DNA of 64,000 nt, from NCBI GenBank assembly GCA_900100895.1, contig FMTX01000009.1, positions 62,001-126,000 of the forward strand. Direction: 5' to 3'. Below the pieces are notes generated by a model. That model was not told the DNA's origin and ran no database searches. It saw nothing but the letters and a program-made list of their open reading frames with translations. Made by a program: the position numbers and the translations under genes. The stretch's first letter is position 1, and every line of letters starts with the position of its first letter. Shown one piece after another: positions 9,611 to 16,962 of the stretch. This DNA is from Lachnospiraceae bacterium YSD2013. Lineage in GTDB: Bacteria > Bacillota > Clostridia > Lachnospirales > Lachnospiraceae.

Positions 9611-11056
9611 TTATTTGTCGAGATCAAGGAAGCCGTATTCCATATCGTCGTCTACGGAAGCCTCGCTGGTGCGGTGGTAAGGAACCTGGCGAACTTCGTG
9701 TGAGGAAGTGCCTACGTGGGGCTCTGCGGGAGCAGCAACTGTAGCCTGTGCCTGCTCTGGACGGATAATGGTTCCGTCGGGTCTCTTGATGGTGCCGTCG
9801 GGGAACTTAATGGAGCCGTCTGCAAGCTTAACAGCTACAACAGCCTTTCTGATGGTTCCGTCGGGCATCTGGATGCGTCCGTCGGGAAGGCGAACACCGC
9901 CTGCTGCCTTATGAGCACCGGGATCTGCAACGGGTCTTGAAGGCTCAGGGCGCTTCTCGGGACCTACTGTAGCACCGATGGTAGAAGGTCTGGAAGCGGG
10001 ACGAGCGGCGCTTGAAGGGCGCTCGGTTCTCACATATTCGCGGTCTCTTCTGTCTGACTCTCTATGTTTGGGTGCGGGTGCCGGCTCCTCGTCCTCATCG
10101 CCTGTAAGCCATCTGCGTACGGTTAAGAATCCGTATACACCTGCTGCAAGCAAAAGAACGATAATAACAATCAAAATGACAATTAAAATCTTCTTGCCCT
10201 TAAGGTCCTTCTTATAGTCAGCCTGCATCTTCTCGAAGTTATCTCTTGATGCGTAGATATCATCGATTGCGATGGAGGTACCCTTAACGTAGTTATTTAA
10301 GTACCACTTAACCTCACCGGTAGCTTCGTCGGTCTTGTAAACTGCCTCGTAATCCTTGTAAACCTGCTCAGGTTCGGGCTCAGGTTCAGGCTCGGGTTCG
10401 GGTTCAGGTTCGGGTTCGGGAGCTTTCTTCTCAGTAAGCTCACCGTCAAGGCTTATGAAATCGCTGCGGATATAGCCGTTTACATCTGTGCCGTTGTCAT
10501 TGTAAGAAACCTGATACCAGGTCTTGCCGTCGGATGCGCCTGTAGCGTAGCCGATAACGGTAACTACGGTATTGGCCTTGGCTGCGGTCACGATAGCATG
10601 TGTGGTAGACGCACCTGCTCTTACGTTAACATTGCCTGTAACCTTGGCGGAAACGGGCTCTGCCTCGGTAGGAACGGTAGGCTCGGTGTTGGTAGGCTGG
10701 GTAGTTGTAGTTGTGGTAGTGGTCGTAGTGGTGGAAGTAGAACCGCCGCTTACGCCTTCGGTGGTAACAAGGTCACTTCTGATGTAACCTGTAACACCGT
10801 CTTTGGTCTTAACTTTGTACCATGTGTTGCCGGATCCGTCGTTCTCAGATCCTAACACATCAAGCACCTCGTTCTTAAATACGCTTCCTACAGGGTTACC
10901 CGAAGCGGCTGCGCCGGGACGAAGGTTAGCACTTGCAGCGGTAACTGTAGCCTTACCGTCCGCAAAAGCAGTAAGCGTAAATATGAAGCAGGCAGCGATA
11001 AAAATCGTAATCGCTCCTGTTATTCTCCAAATTAAGTTATTTTTTCCCTTTTTCAT
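9611..11056 (-). CDS. SH3-domain membrane protein with PDG repeats
   Basis: 481 residues from the ATG at 11056, which has a GGGAGGT site 4 bases upstream; an upstream in-frame TTG would overlap that site. N-terminal hydrophobic segment (about 3-28), a bacterial SH3 domain ending GYIRSDLV, a run of 11 Thr, a second SH3 domain ending GYIRSDFI, a long Glu-Pro repeat, a second transmembrane helix (about residue 295) and a cytoplasmic tail. The tail carries PDG-type repeats: LPDGRIQ, MPDGTIR, LADGSIK, FPDGTIK and RPDGTII. The SH3 domains probably bind cell wall peptide outside the membrane; the PDG tail has no function I recognise. Last gene of the purine-linked run and followed by a terminator. 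Confidence 0.75.
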   Translation of the reverse strand: MKKGKNNLIWRITGAITIFIAACFIFTLTAFADGKATVTAASANLRPGAAASGNPVGSVFKNEVLDVLGSENDGSGNTWYKVKTKDGVTGYIRSDLVTTEGVSGGSTSTTTTTTTTTTTQPTNTEPTVPTEAEPVSAKVTGNVNVRAGASTTHAIVTAAKANTVVTVIGYATGASDGKTWYQVSYNDNGTDVNGYIRSDFISLDGELTEKKAPEPEPEPEPEPEPEPEPEQVYKDYEAVYKTDEATGEVKWYLNNYVKGTSIAIDDIYASRDNFEKMQADYKKDLKGKKILIVILIVIIVLLLAAGVYGFLTVRRWLTGDEDEEPAPAPKHRESDRRDREYVRTERPSSAARPASRPSTIGATVGPEKRPEPSRPVADPGAHKAAGGVRLPDGRIQMPDGTIRKAVVAVKLADGSIKFPDGTIKRPDGTIIRPEQAQATVAAPAEPHVGTSSHEVRQVPYHRTSEASVDDDMEYGFLDLDK

Positions 11057-11363
11057 AAGTACCTCCCTCAAGAATCATTCTCCCCCCTTTGGCTTCAATC
11101 TTACTCTGCCTTACGAGAAGAGAAATTGTCTTTTGTGAAACTCCGGTGGCCTTCTCAACCTGAGCGGCCGTGGCACCGGGGTGCTTTTCAAGATAGGCGC
11201 GCACGAGTCCGTAATCATCGTACTCGGTGAACCCGCAAGCATCACACTTATACTCTCCGACGCCCAAGTATCTAAGCATCTTGCCGCACTTGGAACATCT
11301 TACCGGGACTTCATATCCGTCGTCCCTCAGTAATCCCTCAAGATTAACGTTTTTTGTATCCAT
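11037..11363 (-). CDS. Zn-ribbon plus helix-turn-helix protein
   Basis: 108 residues. Residues 23-43 carry two CxxC pairs (CSKC and CDAC), a probable zinc ribbon. Residues 50-95 look like a winged or simple HTH (ATAAQVEKATGVSQKTISLLVRQ). The layout recalls YvyF-type proteins of flagellar operons, but no flagellar gene is nearby. Its ATG directly follows the purD stop (TAAATG) and its end overlaps the start of the SH3 gene by 20 bp, so all three are co-translated. Probably a regulator; target unknown. Confidence 0.7.
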   Translation of the reverse strand: MDTKNVNLEGLLRDDGYEVPVRCSKCGKMLRYLGVGEYKCDACGFTEYDDYGLVRAYLEKHPGATAAQVEKATGVSQKTISLLVRQSKIEAKGGRMILEGGTYEKGKK

Positions 11364-12644
11364 TTATACCTCTTCGATAGCCTTACCTATATCCGTTCTC
11401 ATGTATTTGTTGGCAAAAGAAACCCAATTGGTAGCCTCATATGCCTTGGCACGGGCTTCCTTGAGCGTAGCACCCGTTGCGGTTACGCCGAGTACTCTTC
11501 CGCCGTTAGTAACAATCTTGCCTGCCTCGTTAAACTTAGTACCGGCATGGAAGCAGAAGTAATCATCCTTGCCTTCAAAGTTTTCTAAACCGGTTATCTC
11601 AAAGCCTTTCTCGTAAGAAAGCGGGTATCCGTCGCTTGCAAGCACTACGCATACCGCAGCATTGTCGGCAAACTTCAAATCGATATCGTTAAGCTTTCCG
11701 TCAATGCAGGCCTCACAAACATCTATTATATCACTTTCCATTCGGGTTAACACCACCTGAGCTTCAGGATCGCCGAAACGAGCGTTAAACTCAAGTACTC
11801 TCGGTCCCTTGGGGGTAAGCATGAGTCCGAAGAAAATAACCCCTTTAAACTCTCTTCCCTCAGCCTTCATGGCATCAACCGTACGCTGGTAAATATTCTC
11901 CTTACAGAACTTATCAACCTCTTCGGTATAGAAAGGACTCGGTGAGAAGTTACCCATACCGCCGGTATTTAAGCCTTCGTCATTGTCCTTGGCACGCTTG
12001 TGATCCTGTGCGGAGGACATGGTCTTAATGGTATTGCCGTCGACAAAAGAAAGAACCGAAACCTCGCGTCCTGTCATAAACTCCTCAACAACAAGTCTGT
12101 TGCCGGCAGAGCCGAATTTCTTGTCGAGCATTATCTCCTTAACGCCTGCAATAGCTTCCTCGCGGGTGTTGCAGATAAGTACACCCTTGCCGAGAGCAAG
12201 ACCGTCTGCCTTAAGAACAATCGGAATAGGTGCCGTCTCAAGATACTTGAGTGCATCGTCCGCATTGTCGAAGGTCTCGTAAGCCGCGGTAGGAATACCA
12301 TATTTCTTCATAAGGTCTTTGGAGAAAGCCTTGCTGCCCTCTAAGATAGCTGCGTTCTTTCTCGGTCCGAAAACACGGAGGCCGCGGGCTTCAAGTACAT
12401 CCACAAGACCGCCTACAAGGGGATCGTCGGGTCCCACAATTACAAGGTCAACGGATTTCTCGACTGCAAAGTCCGCAATCTTTTCAAACTCCATTACCTT
12501 AATATCCACACATTCCGCAATCGCCGCGATTCCCGCATTGCCGGGAGCCGCATAAATCTTGGAAACTCGTTTTGACTTATTAACGCTTGTGGCAATGGCA
12601 TGCTCTCTGCCGCCACCTCCCACAATAAGCACTGTCATACCCAT
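11364..12644 (-). CDS. purD: Phosphoribosylamine-glycine ligase
   Basis: 426 residues, standard length. Joins glycine to 5-phosphoribosylamine with ATP, the second step of purine synthesis. N-terminal MTVLIVGGGGREHAIA, substrate loop VGPDDPLVGGL near 74, ATP-grasp segment VLKADGLALGKGV near 141, and EFNARFGDPEAQVV near 285 with metal ligands. Start chosen from AGGAGG 8 bases before the ATG. Follows purN. Confidence 0.97.
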   Translation of the reverse strand: MGMTVLIVGGGGREHAIATSVNKSKRVSKIYAAPGNAGIAAIAECVDIKVMEFEKIADFAVEKSVDLVIVGPDDPLVGGLVDVLEARGLRVFGPRKNAAILEGSKAFSKDLMKKYGIPTAAYETFDNADDALKYLETAPIPIVLKADGLALGKGVLICNTREEAIAGVKEIMLDKKFGSAGNRLVVEEFMTGREVSVLSFVDGNTIKTMSSAQDHKRAKDNDEGLNTGGMGNFSPSPFYTEEVDKFCKENIYQRTVDAMKAEGREFKGVIFFGLMLTPKGPRVLEFNARFGDPEAQVVLTRMESDIIDVCEACIDGKLNDIDLKFADNAAVCVVLASDGYPLSYEKGFEITGLENFEGKDDYFCFHAGTKFNEAGKIVTNGGRVLGVTATGATLKEARAKAYEATNWVSFANKYMRTDIGKAIEEV

Positions 12645-12679
12645 TGTACTGTCCTCCTATACATGTTCGGAGACTCTCG

Positions 12680-13279
12680 TCAACCGATCTTCAATTCTCC
12701 CGACACTATCTTTCTTACCGTCTCGGGAAGTATAATCCACTCAGCCTGCTCCATGACTCTCTTCTGAAGAATCTCCGGAGTATCACCGTCCTCAACGCAT
12801 ACTGCCTTCTGGGCAATAATCTTGCCGGTATCAATGCCTTCATCCACAAAGTGCACCGTAGCACCCGTCACCTTAACGCCGCGGGCCAGCACACCTTCAT
12901 GTACCTTAAGTCCATAGTACCCCTTTCCGCAGAAAGAAGGTATTAAGGAAGGATGAATATTTATTATTCTATTCTTAAATTCTCTGATAACGCACACCGG
13001 AACGTTTACCAAGAAGCCTGCGAGTACCACAAGCTCAGGCTTGCATTCCTTAAGTCCCGCAAGTAACGCTTCGTTAAACGCTTCTCTGTCGGGAAAGGTC
13101 TTAGGGGAAATGCAAACAGCCTCTATGCCACGGTTTCTCGCCCTCTCTAAGGCAAAAGCACCCGGATTGTTGCTGATTACACGTACAATCTCGGCACCGG
13201 GAATCTTACCCGCATCGATTGCATCGAAAATCGCCTGAAGATTGGTACCGCCGCCGGATACGCATACACAAATTCTCAT
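12680..13279 (-). CDS. purN: Phosphoribosylglycinamide formyltransferase (folate-dependent)
   Basis: 199 residues from the ATG at 13279, matching the family length of about 200. The frame is open 44 codons further upstream, but that stretch lies inside the purM 3' end. Transfers a formyl group from 10-formyl-THF to GAR. SGGGTNLQAI near residue 8, and the catalytic triad is visible: Asn and His in RIINIHPSLIP (about 105-107) and Asp in DEGIDTG. Confidence 0.95.
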   Translation of the reverse strand: MRICVCVSGGGTNLQAIFDAIDAGKIPGAEIVRVISNNPGAFALERARNRGIEAVCISPKTFPDREAFNEALLAGLKECKPELVVLAGFLVNVPVCVIREFKNRIINIHPSLIPSFCGKGYYGLKVHEGVLARGVKVTGATVHFVDEGIDTGKIIAQKAVCVEDGDTPEILQKRVMEQAEWIILPETVRKIVSGELKIG

Positions 13280-13301
13280 ACTATGTAAATCTCCTAACGG
13301 A

Positions 13302-14333
13302 TTAAATAAGCTTAACACCCTTCTCGCCGGAAATGGTCTTGCCGAGGATATAAGGGGTATCGCCTGCAGCCTTGATGGCGGCAATTGTATCTTCAACATC
13401 GTTCTTGTCAACGCATACGACCATGCCGATACCCATGTTGAAGGTGTTGTACATCATTTCCTCACCGATTTCACCGGTCTTCTGAATCATCTTAAAGATT
13501 GCGGGTACTTCGTAGCTGTCTTTCTCAATCTCAGCAACGATTCCGTCGGGAAGCATTCTCGGAATGTTCTCGTAGAAGCCGCCGCCCGTGATGTGGCTGC
13601 ATCCCTTAATGGTTACGCCGTATTCCTTGATGCTCTTTAAAGCCTTAACATAGATTCTGGTAGGCTCAATCAAAGCCTCGCCGAGAGTCTTGCCAAGTTC
13701 TTCGTAATAAGTGTTAAGGCTTTCGGTGGTCATCTCAAACACTTTTCTTACCAAAGAAAATCCGTTGGAATGAACGCCTGTCGAAGCCATACCTATAAGT
13801 ACATCACCGGGTAAAATGTTCTCGCCGGTAATTAAATTCTTTCTGTCTACCACGCCTACGGAGAATCCCGCAAGGTCGTATTCGTCCTCGGGCATAAGTC
13901 CGGGATGCTCTGCGGTCTCACCGCCGATAAGTGCACAACCCGACTGTCTGCAGCCTTCAGCCACACCGCCTACGATTGTCGCAATCTTCTCGGGATAATT
14001 CTTACCGCATGCTATATAGTCAAGGAAAAACAAAGGCTCACCACCTGCGCAGGCTACGTCGTTAACGCACATAGCAACAGCGTCGATTCCGATGGTATCG
14101 TGCTTGTCAAGAAGGAAAGCAAGCTTAACCTTGGTACCGCATCCGTCTGTTCCCGAAAGAAGCACCGGATCCTCCATGTCCTTAAAGCTCTCCATAGAAA
14201 AGGCTCCCGAAAATCCGCCGATTCCGCCCAATACCTCGGGTCTAAAGGTGCTCTTAACCGCTGCCTTCATAAGCTCCACGGATTTGTAACCGGCTTCGAT
14301 GTCCACTCCGGCATTCTTGTAATCAAGTCCCAT
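13302..14333 (-). CDS. purM: Phosphoribosylformylglycinamidine cyclo-ligase (AIR synthetase)
   Basis: 343 residues. Closes the imidazole ring of AIR with ATP. N-terminal YKNAGVDIEAGYKSVELMK, the ATP/substrate loop LLSGTDGCGTKVKLAF (about 58-73) and GGGFYENIPRMLP near 248 are typical. Seventeen bases separate it from purE upstream; purN follows 22 bases downstream. Same operon. Confidence 0.97.
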   Translation of the reverse strand: MGLDYKNAGVDIEAGYKSVELMKAAVKSTFRPEVLGGIGGFSGAFSMESFKDMEDPVLLSGTDGCGTKVKLAFLLDKHDTIGIDAVAMCVNDVACAGGEPLFFLDYIACGKNYPEKIATIVGGVAEGCRQSGCALIGGETAEHPGLMPEDEYDLAGFSVGVVDRKNLITGENILPGDVLIGMASTGVHSNGFSLVRKVFEMTTESLNTYYEELGKTLGEALIEPTRIYVKALKSIKEYGVTIKGCSHITGGGFYENIPRMLPDGIVAEIEKDSYEVPAIFKMIQKTGEIGEEMMYNTFNMGIGMVVCVDKNDVEDTIAAIKAAGDTPYILGKTISGEKGVKLI

Positions 14334-14350
14334 AACGTTTCTCCTTGTTA

Positions 14351-14857
14351 TTATTTACTGTAGTTTTTGTAGCCGTTTTCCTGAAGATTTGCATCTTTCT
14401 TTTCAACGGCTTCTTTCATCTTCTGTGTGTAATCTTTGAGTTTATTAAGCAGATCTGCGTCACTTACTGCGAGCATTTTAACCGCAAGAAGTCCCGCATT
14501 CTGACCGCCGTTAATGGCTACGGTGGCAACGGGAATGCCGCTTGGCATCTGAACTATGGAATATAAAGAATCTTTACCGCCAAGACTGGTGGTATGCATA
14601 GGAATACCGATAACGGGCATGGGGAAAATAGCCGCGCACATACCGGGCAGATGAGCTGCCATGCCTGCGCCTGCGATAATTACCTTAACGCCTCGCTCCT
14701 CTGCGGTCTTAGCGTATTCAAAAAACGTGTCGGGCTCTCTGTGAGCCGAAATAATGCGCATCTCGTAAGAAATGCCAAACTCCTCGAGTATGTCTGCGGC
14801 CTTGGCCATAACAGGCATATCCGAATCACTTCCCATAACGATGGATACTGTAGCCAT
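14351..14857 (-). CDS. purE: N5-carboxyaminoimidazole ribonucleotide mutase
   Basis: 168 residues, class I PurE. Converts N5-CAIR to CAIR. Seen: MGSDSDMPVM (8-17), the catalytic SAHREPD (about 38-44) and AGAGMAAHLPG near 63. Class I PurE needs PurK, which is not in the window. Confidence 0.96.
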   Translation of the reverse strand: MATVSIVMGSDSDMPVMAKAADILEEFGISYEMRIISAHREPDTFFEYAKTAEERGVKVIIAGAGMAAHLPGMCAAIFPMPVIGIPMHTTSLGGKDSLYSIVQMPSGIPVATVAINGGQNAGLLAVKMLAVSDADLLNKLKDYTQKMKEAVEKKDANLQENGYKNYSK

Positions 14858-14893
14858 ATCAATGTCCTTTCGTAAACCGGTGCTATCCGTCGC

Positions 14894-15211
14894 TTAAATG
14901 CCTGCGTACAGAATCGCACTCACAATCAGCACGTCCACCACATTCCAGGCAATTCCGATATACGAAAACAGGTAGAACTTATCGGGCTCGGACTTACCCA
15001 AAGCCCCGAGAATAATACCTATCGCAGAGAAAACGGTACAAAGAAAAGCCGTCGCCCCGAAGGATCCTCCCACGTCCCCTCTTCTTGAATACGATGCGAT
15101 AATCACAAGCATCAGGAAGATAAAGGACAAAACCGCTAAGATAGTGGAGAATATTCCTTTTTTCGTATGCTCTTTGTCAGAATAAATGTATTTGTGCTGC
15201 TTTTTTTTCAT
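14894..15211 (-). CDS. Small membrane protein, unknown function
   Basis: 105 residues. A basic, polar N-terminus (KKKQHKYIYSDKEHTKK) is followed by three predicted membrane segments (about 20-43, 52-70, 80-103). It sits between pyrE and purE in the same direction, so it is likely co-transcribed with nucleotide genes. It resembles short three-helix proteins common in Lachnospiraceae, but I do not recognise a family with certainty. Confidence 0.7.
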   Translation of the reverse strand: MKKKQHKYIYSDKEHTKKGIFSTILAVLSFIFLMLVIIASYSRRGDVGGSFGATAFLCTVFSAIGIILGALGKSEPDKFYLFSYIGIAWNVVDVLIVSAILYAGI

Positions 15212-15273
15212 AACAATAAATATTCTATATTCTATTTACGCCCGTGACAATGAGAAATTGCACGAAATACGCT

Positions 15274-15948
15274 TTAAACTGCGCCGTATTCCTTGTAATA
15301 TGCGTCAATTGCGGCTGCGATTTCATCATTTATTACAACGCGACCCTTAACCTCGCGACCCACAAGATATTCCTTAACCTCTGCCATGGTAACGATGGCT
15401 GCGGTGTCAAATCCGTACAGATCCTTAATCTCGTCAAGCGCGCACTTGCTGCCCTGACCGCGCTCCATTCTGTTAAGAGATACCATAAGGCCGAGAATCT
15501 CGACATTGGCCTGAGCTCTGATGATGGGGAATGTCTCCTCGATGGACTTGCCGGAAGTGGTAACGTCCTCGATGATTACTACTCTGTCGCCGTCCTTAAG
15601 CTTGGAACCAAGTAAGATGCCGGTGTCGCCGTGGTCTTTAACTTCCTTACGGTTGGAGCAGTATCTTATTTCCTTGCCATATAACTTGGAAAAAGCAATA
15701 ACCGTTGCAACCGATAACGGAATACCCTTATATGCGGGTCCGAAGAGCACATCAAAGTCTGTGCCGAACTTGTCATGAATGGCCTTGGCATAATACTCGC
15801 CGAGTCTCATAAGCTGTGAGCCGGTTACGTATGCGCCCGCATTCATAAAGAAAGGGCTCTTACGACCGCTCTTGAGTGTGAAATCACCGAACTTAAGAAC
15901 GTCGGCTTCCACCATAAATTCAATAAATTCCTGCTTGTAGCTTTCCAT
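15274..15948 (-). CDS. pyrE: Orotate phosphoribosyltransferase
   Basis: 224 residues. Makes OMP from orotate and PRPP. N-terminal FTLKSGRKSPFFMNAGAY (about 22-39) binds orotate; the PRPP motif VVIIEDVTTSGKSI lies near 130. It lies 25 bases after pyrF, so the two last steps of UMP synthesis are adjacent. Confidence 0.96.
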   Translation of the reverse strand: MESYKQEFIEFMVEADVLKFGDFTLKSGRKSPFFMNAGAYVTGSQLMRLGEYYAKAIHDKFGTDFDVLFGPAYKGIPLSVATVIAFSKLYGKEIRYCSNRKEVKDHGDTGILLGSKLKDGDRVVIIEDVTTSGKSIEETFPIIRAQANVEILGLMVSLNRMERGQGSKCALDEIKDLYGFDTAAIVTMAEVKEYLVGREVKGRVVINDEIAAAIDAYYKEYGAV

Positions 15949-15973
15949 TATTTATCCTCTCAATGTACCTTTA

Positions 15974-16891
15974 TCAGAAAATTCTGTTGATGTCTTCTCT
16001 CATGTCGATAACTGCCTGACGGGCTGCATCTGCATAGCCTGTCTCGCCGAATGACTTGTATTTCTCCTGCTGGTAAGCAGCGATGATGCCTCTTGAAGAG
16101 TTAACGATTGCGCCTAAGCCGTCTTCGTTAAAGAAAGGTCTGAGGCCGTCTGCGGTACCGCCCTGTGCGCCGTAACCGGGCACTAAGATGTAGGCCTTGG
16201 GCATTACTTTTCTCATGGCAGCGCCCATCTCGGGATATGTAGCACCTACTACCGCGCCTACGTAGCTGTATGAATCACCCATGAGGTCAGCGCCCCACTC
16301 CGCTACCTTCATGGCAACCTGCTCGTATAAGGGCTTGCCGTCTATAAGTCTGTCCTGGAACTCGCCTGAACTGGGATTCGAGGTCTTAACAAGTACGAAA
16401 ATACCTTTCTTTTCCTTGCGGCATACGTCCATGAAGGGCTTGATGCCGTCGATGCCAAGGTAAGGGTTAACGGTTGCGAAGTCCTCGCCGAAGCCTTCGT
16501 ACTTAACTCCTTCAATCTCTACGCCCGAAAGATGTCCTACCGCATATGCTTCGCTTGTGGAGCCGATGTCGCCGCGCTTAATGTCGCCAAGGACGATGAG
16601 TCCCTTGCTGTGGCAGTAGTCAACGGTTTCCTTGAACGCTATAACGCCCTCGACGCCGAACTGCTCGTACATGGCAATCTGGGGCTTAACGCAGGGTACT
16701 AAGTCTGCGATAGCATCAACGATGCCCTTATTGTATTCAACTATTGCCCTTGCGGCTCCGGTAAGATTGGCGCCGTGTTCCTTAAAGTTCTTCTCCTTAA
16801 GAAAGTTAGGCATAAGCTTAAGTGTCGGGTCAAGACCCACTACTATGGGAGCGTTCGTTGCCTTAATACGCTCTACAAGTCTGTTAATCAT
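15974..16891 (-). CDS. pyrF: Orotidine 5'-phosphate decarboxylase, long form
   Basis: 305 residues from ATG 16891, which has GGAGG five bases upstream; the 20 codons open before it are not needed. Decarboxylates OMP to UMP. VGLDPT near 19 and the catalytic DIKRGDIGST near 93 are present. At about 300 residues it belongs to the long PyrF subfamily rather than the 230-residue E. coli type. First gene of the pyr-pur run. Confidence 0.95.
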   Translation of the reverse strand: MINRLVERIKATNAPIVVGLDPTLKLMPNFLKEKNFKEHGANLTGAARAIVEYNKGIVDAIADLVPCVKPQIAMYEQFGVEGVIAFKETVDYCHSKGLIVLGDIKRGDIGSTSEAYAVGHLSGVEIEGVKYEGFGEDFATVNPYLGIDGIKPFMDVCRKEKKGIFVLVKTSNPSSGEFQDRLIDGKPLYEQVAMKVAEWGADLMGDSYSYVGAVVGATYPEMGAAMRKVMPKAYILVPGYGAQGGTADGLRPFFNEDGLGAIVNSSRGIIAAYQQEKYKSFGETGYADAARQAVIDMREDINRIF

Positions 16892-16927
16892 TTGGTTCCT
16901 CCGTATGTACCATTCTGGGTAAACTTT

Positions 16928-16958
16928 AAAAAAGGAGGTTGATTTTCTCAACCTCCTT
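16928..16958 (-). terminator. Terminator of nrdD
   Basis: AAGGAGGTTGA pairs with TCAACCTCCTT over 11 bp with a 5-base loop (16932-16958). On the minus strand it is followed by six T. It lies directly after the nrdD stop and before the pyrF start, so the two units are separated here. Confidence 0.9.
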
Positions 16959-16962
16959 ATAT

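Noticed and set aside
16928-16958. Attenuator of pyrF
   Set aside because: The T-run is on the minus strand immediately after the nrdD stop, and the hairpin lies upstream of pyrF in the right place for an nrdD terminator; no alternative pairing seen.
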